DNA of 6,475 nucleotides. Origin: Lachnospiraceae bacterium UBA3287 (GTDB lineage: Bacteria > Bacillota > Clostridia > Lachnospirales > Lachnospiraceae). The stretch covers positions 1 through 6,475 of the forward strand of contig DETN01000062.1 of NCBI GenBank assembly GCA_002362155.1, in the 5' to 3' direction. A model generated the notes under the pieces. That model was given only the letters and a program-made list of their open reading frames with translations, ran no database searches and was not told the origin of the DNA. Positions 1 to 4,002 of the stretch are shown piece by piece. Position numbers and translations under genes: made by a program. Numbering within the stretch: position 1 is the stretch's first letter; every line of letters starts with the position of its first letter.

Positions 1-793
1 CGGGATCAAAGTTCCTTTGCGTAAAATTTCCGTTTTTGTCCAGGGTCTCTCCGTGCCAAAGGGTAATGACATCTCCCGCATGGGCCCTGACCCGGATCTG
101 GGTATACCCTGCCAGGTTCTGGCCGAAGTCGATGACCCTTTCCCCGGACGGCGTCCGTAAAAGCTTTCCTTCAAAACGTTCGTTTTCCGTCACGGGGACG
201 CTGTCCGTGGGGGCAAGGTTCTCATAGCCGAAGCCGCACTCCCTGACCCCGTGCCAGGACGTGATCACTTCCCTGCGGGCATCATATGCCTCCCCCCGCT
301 GCAGGTCATTTTCCCGGACGGGTCCTTCCTGGGAAGCCTCCCAGGTCCCGTCGCTTGCAAGGACTATCTCCCCGCCTGCTTCCAGCTGGCAGAGAAGGGC
401 AAGGTCCTTTCCGTAGTAATTCGTAAGCCCGTCGATCCCCACGCTTCCCCGGTACCAGCCGTCTCCCAGGGTCACTGTCAGTTCGTTCTCTCCCGGGACC
501 AGAAGGTCCGAAACCTCATATGCCTGGACGCAGAGCCTCTTGTGATAGTCTCCCGTACCGGGGGCCAGGACAAAGTCTCCCACCCGTTTTCCGTTCAGGA
601 AGGCCGTATAGAGGCCGTGGCAGGTAATATAAAGAATACCCTCTCCCGCCTTCTCCAGGGTAAATCTCTTTCTGAGAACGGAGGCGGGTCTTTTTTCGTT
701 TTCGCAGTTCTCCTCTCCTGGCAGCTCCGGATCGATCCAGACGGCCTTCCAGGCAGAAGGAAGTCCTGTCAGATTCCTTTGATTTTCTTCCAT
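1..793 (-). CDS. alpha-L-rhamnosidase, GH78 family (N-terminal part, runs off window)
   Basis: The first 264 codons of a larger enzyme are present; the gene continues beyond base 1. The family hydrolyses terminal alpha-L-rhamnose from plant glycosides and polysaccharides. Seen in the translation: a tryptophan-rich start (WIDPE at residues 19-23), a jelly-roll segment GLYTAFLNGKRVG (60-72) with LAPG (76-79), GDGWYRG (110-116) and GEAYDAR (167-173), which is the pattern of the rhamnosidase N-terminal domain. DFGQN at 222-226 and HGETLDKNG near 247-255 follow, typical of the next beta-sandwich domain. The (alpha/alpha)6 catalytic domain and its acidic residues lie outside the window, so activity cannot be judged. 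There is no signal peptide, so the enzyme is probably cytoplasmic and acts on imported or short glycosides. The ATG at 793 is preceded by AAGGAGAGG, and the upstream isomerase stop codon ends at 795, so the two are very likely translationally coupled. Family call is confident; substrate is inferred. Confidence 0.9.
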   Translation of the reverse strand, partial: MEENQRNLTGLPSAWKAVWIDPELPGEENCENEKRPASVLRKRFTLEKAGEGILYITCHGLYTAFLNGKRVGDFVLAPGTGDYHKRLCVQAYEVSDLLVPGENELTVTLGDGWYRGSVGIDGLTNYYGKDLALLCQLEAGGEIVLASDGTWEASQEGPVRENDLQRGEAYDARREVITSWHGVRECGFGYENLAPTDSVPVTENERFEGKLLRTPSGERVIDFGQNLAGYTQIRVRAHAGDVITLWHGETLDKNGNFTQRNFDP

Positions 794-794
794 G

Positions 795-1640
795 TCAGCA
801 CCTCTCCTTCAGCCAGAGCGCGCTCATCTCAAGACTCTTTACGGGGTCCTTTTTGATCCAGTTCTTATGGCTCTCCAGGACCACCCCTTCCAGGCCGCAG
901 GCTTTTCCGGTCTCCAGAAGCCCCTCCAGGTCCATGTTTCCCGTACCCAGTTCCACTGAGTCGGACTTCAGGATGGGGGTCATGGCAGGGCCTGAGAGTC
1001 TGCTTCCTCTGTCTGTTACATGCCAGAGCTTCATGCGGCTTCCCAGCTTTTTCATCCACATCTTCGCGTCGGCCCCGCCCTCCGTGAACCAGTAGGAGTC
1101 GAATTCAAAATTCACAAGCTCCGGATCCGTCTCCGAAAGAAGAAGATCCATGGCCCGTACGCCGGGCCTTACCTGGGTAAGCTCTGCGTTGTGGTTGTGG
1201 TAAAGAAGGGAGATCCCGGCCTCTTTCAGCCTCTCTCCCGCCCTGTTCAGACGAAGGGCCAGGTCTTCCACCGCCTCTTCGCTTCCATAATCAAACCGGT
1301 ACATGCCCGTAATAACGACTTTGTCCGTACCAAAGCTCTCTGCTTCCCTTGCGATTACTTCACCTTCCCTCTCCAGAGAGCCCAGATCCACATGGAGGCT
1401 TATGACCTCCAGGCCTGTCTCCTTCAGAAGGCCGTGCCAGTCCAGTTTCCCTCCCCTGCCCGTGGGCATGCCGGCCGCCCGGGTCAGGAGCCTTACCATA
1501 AGAGAGCTTTCGTGGATCATGAAGCGGTTGAGCTCCAGTCCGTCGTAGCCGGATCTTTTTACGGCCTTCAGGGTTTCCAGGGCCTTTTTTTCGGTGGATG
1601 TTACCGTTCCCAGCATGATCTGCTGTACGCCTTTTTTCAT
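795..1640 (-). CDS. sugar phosphate isomerase/epimerase family protein (xylose isomerase-like TIM barrel)
   Basis: A 281-residue protein, a usual length for the AP-endonuclease-2/xylose-isomerase-like TIM-barrel family, whose members use a divalent metal to isomerise, epimerise or dehydrate sugars. Visible motifs, numbered from the chosen start: YDGLEL (32-37, strand 1), SLHVDL (81-86), LLYHNHNAEL (145-154), VNFEFDSYW (176-184), KLWHVTD (205-211), VELGTGNMD (229-237) and VVLES (253-257). The acidic and histidine residues in the last segments (D181, H207, E256) fall where the family's metal ligands usually lie. A longer reading from 1664 exists, but the ATG at 1640 has GGAGGAG about 7 bases upstream and starts MKKGVQQIMLGTV, so it is preferred. 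The first gene after the promoter at 1723-1751, it is followed after one base by the GH78 gene. It therefore probably processes a sugar or glycoside intermediate of the same pathway; the exact reaction cannot be read from sequence. Cytoplasmic. Confidence 0.88.
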   Translation of the reverse strand: MKKGVQQIMLGTVTSTEKKALETLKAVKRSGYDGLELNRFMIHESSLMVRLLTRAAGMPTGRGGKLDWHGLLKETGLEVISLHVDLGSLEREGEVIAREAESFGTDKVVITGMYRFDYGSEEAVEDLALRLNRAGERLKEAGISLLYHNHNAELTQVRPGVRAMDLLLSETDPELVNFEFDSYWFTEGGADAKMWMKKLGSRMKLWHVTDRGSRLSGPAMTPILKSDSVELGTGNMDLEGLLETGKACGLEGVVLESHKNWIKKDPVKSLEMSALWLKERC

Positions 1641-1645
1641 ATCAG

Positions 1646-1653
1646 TCTCCTCC
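1646..1653 (-). promoter_or_regulatory. ribosome binding site that decides the isomerase start
   Basis: On the minus strand GGAGGAGA lies just upstream of the ATG at 1640, with a near-optimal gap. The ATG eight codons further upstream (1664) has no comparable purine run before it and would place this Shine-Dalgarno inside the coding region. This supports the shorter protein. Confidence 0.75.
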
Positions 1654-1722
1654 AGCGTTTTCAATGCAGTGCTTCTGCAGCCGGGACAGGCATAAAGCCC
1701 CCTTTCCCGCGTACTTACAATT

Positions 1723-1751
1723 ATTTTAGTAAAGGCCGGAGAGCCTGTAAA
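1723..1751 (-). promoter_or_regulatory. sigma-A-type promoter of the isomerase/rhamnosidase operon
   Basis: Reading the minus strand, TTTACA (1751-1746) is followed after exactly 17 bases by TAAAAT (1728-1723). Each differs at one position from the consensus -35 and -10 hexamers. Transcription would start near 1716, giving a leader of about 75 nt before the isomerase ATG. TTTAC recurs in both the -35 region and just before the -10 box (about 21 bp apart). That could be chance or a direct-repeat regulator site. No clear CcpA-type catabolite site was found. Confidence 0.7.
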
Positions 1752-1980
1752 ATCAAAAACTGGTGACGGATTACAGAAATTAGTGTTGTTTCACTTTTTC
1801 GGGAGAAGAAAGATCTGTTGTGCGGGCCTGGGCGAAAAAATATCTGTAAAGACCCGCAGCATGGAAAAGACAGGATTTCAGAACGGAAAGAGGAACAGAA
1901 GGATTCAGCGCCGCTCTCTCCCGGGCCGGGGAGACCTTTGCTCCCTATATATCGGCCCTGGAAAGAGCGGTCTCCGGCAG
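1752..1980. other. gene-free intergenic stretch
   Basis: No supported gene was seen on either strand. The open frames crossing this stretch have low-complexity, arginine/serine/proline-rich translations with no recognisable domain and no good ribosome binding site. The part next to 1751 would hold activator or repressor sites for the operon to its left. The only structure noted is a dyad near the far end: CCGCTCT (1911-1917) pairs with AGAGCGG (1964-1970), enclosing a smaller G+C-rich hairpin (TCTCCC/GGGAGA around 1916-1933), with an alternative pairing GAGACC/GGTCTC (1931-1936 with 1969-1974). There is also a short TGCGGG/CCCGCA pair at 1821-1826 and 1853-1858. None matches a known RNA class. 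Confidence 0.5.
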
Positions 1981-2037
1981 ATATAAATAAAAACAAGTGC
2001 AGCCGGCCGGGATCATGCCTCCCTGTCAGCTGCACTT
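1981..2037 (-). terminator. rho-independent terminator (second of a tandem pair) of the DUF4230 operon
   Basis: On the minus strand an 11-bp stem is formed by 2037-2027 and 2005-1995 (AAGTGCAGC paired with GCTGCACTT, extended inward by a U-G and a G-C pair). It is followed directly by GTTTTTATTTATAT, a good U-rich tail. The wobble pair exists only in minus-strand RNA; on the plus strand it is a C/A mismatch. This fits a terminator for transcripts coming from the genes at 2116-3563. Confidence 0.8.
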
Positions 2038-2050
2038 ACACAGTACTGAA

Positions 2051-2088
2051 AGAGCCCTGCGCCGGTCATCAGTCCGGCACAGGGCTCT
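2051..2088 (-). terminator. first terminator hairpin after the membrane protein gene
   Basis: A 15-bp stem (2088-2074 with 2065-2051; arms start AGAGCCCTG and end CAGGGCTCT) with an 8-base loop lies 27 bases beyond the stop codon at 2116. In minus-strand RNA the single non-Watson-Crick position is a U-G pair; on the plus strand it is C/A. The T run that follows is short (TCTTTC), so alone it may terminate incompletely. The second hairpin at 1981-2037 probably finishes the job. The stretch GGTTTTTA on the other side could give weak termination in the opposite direction too. Confidence 0.7.
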
Positions 2089-2115
2089 ATGGTTTTTATG
2101 GGTTCCGGTCCTTCC

Positions 2116-2892
2116 CTATCTGATCTTTCCCATGATGGCTTCCGAGGATGCCGGGTCCAGGAAAAGGACGTTGGAGGGGAAGATGACCTTGGCCAGCCAG
2201 ATCAGGAAAACGAATACCAGAAGAGGGATCAGGCAGGATGTGACCAGCATGACAGCCAGAGATTCCAGGGTGCTGTCCAGGTAAGATGTGATCTTGTCCA
2301 CAGTCTCCGTCGTCACTGTACTGAATTCGTTAAAGAAGCCGCTCTCCGAATCTCCCTCGATCTCAAGCTCGCTGTACTCCTCCAGGGCGGTATCGACCTT
2401 GTATGCCTGGGTCTGGTAGACCATGTCCGATAAAATGACGCTGGCGGGAACGATCATTACGATGATCACGGCAACAAAGGCTATCTTAAAGGCATTTTTA
2501 AAATACGATTCTCTGCCCGTAAGGACAGCGAAAGCCAGGACCGCCAGAGCTATGGGAACAAGAATCGTAAAGGAGAAAAATCCCGAAAAGCCGACCAGAA
2601 ACTTCTCCAGATAGAGGGCCGAGAGAATCAGAAGGAAATATTTGGCCAGCTCCGCCAACTGGTCTGCCAGAGGGGTGCACATATCTCCCGGCAGAAGAGA
2701 CAGGGTGGCCGACGTGGCGGCGGCGCCGCCGGACAATGCCATGACCGTCTTGATCTTCTCATCCGTCTGCTCAATGGTATGTTTGTGGTTTTCGGGATTG
2801 GCAAGCCAGGGAGATACTACGGTAACGGAAAAGGCTGCCAGAAGTACAAATACGGCGATGACGGTCAGTTTTCTCAGATTGATGAATCCCAT
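2116..2892 (-). CDS. membrane protein of unknown function, partner of the DUF4230 protein
   Basis: A 258-residue integral membrane protein that I do not recognise as a named family. Hydrophobic segments suggest five helices: about 9-28, 84-102, 103-125, 135-155 and 211-237. Between helices 1 and 2 is a small-residue stretch (SGGAAATSATLSLLPGDMCTPLADQLAELAK, 54-84) with a well-formed LLPGD turn that looks conserved. The loop 156-210 is rich in Asp, Glu, Ser and Thr and would be a soluble domain. There is no enzyme motif and no ATP-binding or transporter signature. The ATG at 2892 is preceded by GGGAGGG with about 5 bases spacing and lies 11 bases after the stop of the DUF4230 gene, so the two form an operon and probably act together at the membrane. 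Two hairpins follow the stop codon. That it is a real gene is near certain; its role is unknown. Confidence 0.85.
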   Translation of the reverse strand: MGFINLRKLTVIAVFVLLAAFSVTVVSPWLANPENHKHTIEQTDEKIKTVMALSGGAAATSATLSLLPGDMCTPLADQLAELAKYFLLILSALYLEKFLVGFSGFFSFTILVPIALAVLAFAVLTGRESYFKNAFKIAFVAVIIVMIVPASVILSDMVYQTQAYKVDTALEEYSELEIEGDSESGFFNEFSTVTTETVDKITSYLDSTLESLAVMLVTSCLIPLLVFVFLIWLAKVIFPSNVLFLDPASSEAIMGKIR

Positions 2893-2903
2893 GATACCCT
2901 CCC

Positions 2904-3563
2904 TTATTTAAACTCGATCCTGTATTCGGATGCATTCGGCAGGCTTCCGATAAACTTGGTGACCAGATTTTTCGCCTGGGCGTCGGACCTGTCCAGGATA
3001 CCGCTTGCCAGAGCTTTTTCCCTTGCCGTGTTCTCGAACTCGGTCATTGAGATGTTGTAGTCCTCCAGGCCCATGGGATTCCACAGGGAATCCTTTTCCG
3101 AATAGATCTGGAAGGTGTCTCTGTCAATTCTGACGAACTGGATCTCCGAAGGGGGAAGGGCCACAGTAATGACCTGCCTGTCCTCGTCGGTCTCCACGCG
3201 GACTTTCGTGAAATCCACGCCGGCCATGACAGACCCGTCATAGCTGTAGACGAATCCCGAAGTGGTGGGTATGAAGTAAAAGATCTTCTTTTCCTTGGTA
3301 TAGGTCTCCACCTGGGTGAAGTAGTATTCCTGGGTGATCAGAACCCCCATGTCCGACAGGCCTTCCCGGATCATCTCCGAGCTGGTGGAGATCAGGACCC
3401 TGTCCTTTTTCTCCTTCTCGGGCTTTTCCGTGACTGTCTTTGCAGGTTCCGGCGTCTGCCCTTTTTTCGTCACAAAGCTTACGCAGAGGATCAGGGAAAG
3501 GGCAGCACAGATCAGTATGACGCCGATATAAAAATGATTAAGGTGCCGCTTGATGAAGTCCAT
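2904..3563 (-). CDS. DUF4230 domain-containing membrane-anchored protein
   Basis: A 219-residue protein with a short cytoplasmic head (MDFIKRHLNHF), one membrane helix at about 12-31, a Lys/Glu/Pro-rich linker (33-55), then a soluble domain from about 56 to 219 that would lie outside the cell. The soluble part matches DUF4230 by pattern: a segment ending ITQEYYFTQVETY (76-88), a GSVMAGVDFTKVRV block (110-123), ITVALPPSEI (132-141) and a helical end with FENTAREKALASG (176-188). The family's molecular function is not established, and no catalytic residues are apparent. The ATG at 3563 has GGAGG about 5-6 bases upstream. The next gene starts 11 bases after the stop and encodes an unknown five-helix membrane protein, so a joint membrane complex is plausible (inference). 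The leader upstream is unusually structured, which suggests post-transcriptional control. Confidence 0.87.
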   Translation of the reverse strand: MDFIKRHLNHFYIGVILICAALSLILCVSFVTKKGQTPEPAKTVTEKPEKEKKDRVLISTSSEMIREGLSDMGVLITQEYYFTQVETYTKEKKIFYFIPTTSGFVYSYDGSVMAGVDFTKVRVETDEDRQVITVALPPSEIQFVRIDRDTFQIYSEKDSLWNPMGLEDYNISMTEFENTAREKALASGILDRSDAQAKNLVTKFIGSLPNASEYRIEFK

Positions 3564-3565
3564 AT

Positions 3566-3700
3566 CTGCCTCCTTTTTTCTTTCGCAGCCTGTGAACGGA
3601 TCCGGGAACTTCCCGGGGTCCGTATAGTAGCTTTCCGGACCTGCCCTGCAGGGTCAGGACCGGGGGTCCGCTTGGGAACCCGGAGGCCATTTACGGCCCC
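3566..3700 (-). promoter_or_regulatory. structured 5' leader of the DUF4230 operon
   Basis: Seen directly on the minus strand, in order: a hairpin GGGGCC/GGCCTC (3700-3683, with one U-G pair); a hairpin of about 11 bp closed by CCGG/CCGG with loop UGCA (3663-3635); and a hairpin CGGA/TCCG enclosing CCGGG/CCCGG (3622-3597). The gene's Shine-Dalgarno follows. Alternatives compete: GGACC-CCC-GGTCC breaks into the second hairpin, and GGTCCG (3641-3636) can pair with CGGACC (3622-3617), joining the second and third. None is followed by a U run, so if it regulates, it would do so through translation or RNA stability rather than termination. It matches no riboswitch class I know. Confidence 0.4.
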
Positions 3701-3717
3701 TCTTACCTGATCATATT

Positions 3718-3726
3718 TTATCTCAT
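3718..3726 (-). CDS. possible two-codon leader ORF (ATG AGA TAA)
   Basis: On the minus strand a near-perfect AGGAGG (3738-3733) sits 6 bases before ATG AGA TAA, an ORF encoding only Met-Arg. A second tiny ORF, ATG ATC AGG TAA (3714-3703), follows in the same frame without its own Shine-Dalgarno. No longer reading frame uses this ribosome binding site. It is about 155 nt upstream of the DUF4230 start. It may be a translated regulatory minigene, or the remnant of a lost gene start. There is no direct evidence of translation. Confidence 0.35.
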   Translation of the reverse strand: MR

Positions 3727-3754
3727 GGCTTTCCTCCTGCACTAACATAGTCTG

Positions 3755-3840
3755 TTTATATTTTCTGCAGTTTTCAGAAAAATGTACACATTTTTTCCAG
3801 GACAACGTTTCTTTTGTCCAGGGAATACATGCAATATGTA
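3755..3840 (-). promoter_or_regulatory. candidate promoter and operator region of the DUF4230 operon (cluster of inverted repeats)
   Basis: Four perfect dyads lie almost end to end: TTTTCTG-7-CAGAAAA (3761-3781), AAAAATGT-2-ACATTTTT (3778-3795), GGACAA-8-TTGTCC (3800-3819, with flanking CC/GG) and TACAT-5-ATGTA (3826-3840). A TATAAA box on the minus strand (3760-3755) could serve as -10 and would start transcription about 20 nt before the two-codon ORF. No good -35 hexamer lies at the right distance. That would suit a promoter needing an activator bound at the dyads. The promoter assignment is inference; the dyads are seen. Confidence 0.35.
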
Positions 3841-3872
3841 AGCAGCAGAAAGGAATTCCCCGAAAAAGGCCT

Positions 3873-3921
3873 GACAGAAAGAGCCGCCTGCCGCGGATCG
3901 CGGCAGGCAGCCCTTCCTGTC
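3873..3921 (-). terminator. long terminator hairpin after the GH2 gene
   Basis: The arms 3921-3899 and 3895-3873 pair over 23 bp with a 3-base ATC loop in minus-strand RNA, counting three G-U pairs. The same three positions are mismatches on the plus strand, so the structure belongs to minus-strand transcripts. The core is a perfect 10-bp GCCTGCCGCG/CGCGGCAGGC. A T-rich TCTTTCTGT forms the outer part of one arm and could act as the U tract once the core has formed, and CTTTTTC follows a few bases later. It lies 81 bases beyond the GH2 stop codon. Confidence 0.7.
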
Positions 3922-4002
3922 TTTATATTGGTGCATATGTTATGGAGACAGCTTTTTTATAAAGAAGGCTTCTTCTTCGGGATTCCCCGCCTTTAGAATC
4001 TT
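3922..4002 (-). other. 3' untranslated stretch between GH2 stop and terminator
   Basis: 81 bases with no gene. The sequence is A+T-rich and contains a short CGGG/CCCG dyad and an AAGAAG/CTTCTT dyad. Neither is convincing as a functional site. Confidence 0.4.

Noticed and set aside
251..856. 201-codon open frame on the plus strand
   Set aside because: It lies antisense to the GH78 gene, whose translation shows clear family motifs. The plus-strand product has no domain pattern and no good ribosome binding site.
1020..1766. 248-codon open frame on the plus strand
   Set aside because: Antisense to the isomerase gene and crossing its promoter. The translation is rich in His, Pro and Arg with no recognisable fold.
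1746..1860. CcpA catabolite-response (cre) sites
   Set aside because: The best near matches (such as TGTAAAGACCCGCA at 1846) miss the central CG and several flanking positions.
1947..1952. TATATA as a -10 box
   Set aside because: No acceptable -35 hexamer at 16-18 bases on either strand, and no gene begins at a fitting distance.
1721..2035. 104-codon minus-strand frame in the intergenic stretch
   Set aside because: It would span a terminator hairpin and the operon promoter, and the protein looks like random translation (Ser, Arg and Phe-rich, no motif).
3597..3700. Known riboswitch (cyclic di-GMP, cobalamin, SAM, TPP, THF, ZTP, fluoride types considered)
   Set aside because: The conserved core sequences of these classes, as I remember them, are not present; only generic hairpins are seen.
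3512..3805. 97-codon minus-strand frame across the DUF4230 leader
   Set aside because: No ribosome binding site for its start, overlap in another frame with the DUF4230 start, and composition typical of translated non-coding G+C-rich sequence.
3850..3990. Repeated ATTCCCCG as a dispersed repeat or mobile-element end
   Set aside because: Only eight bases are shared between the two copies, with no inverted ends or target duplication, so chance is the simplest reading.
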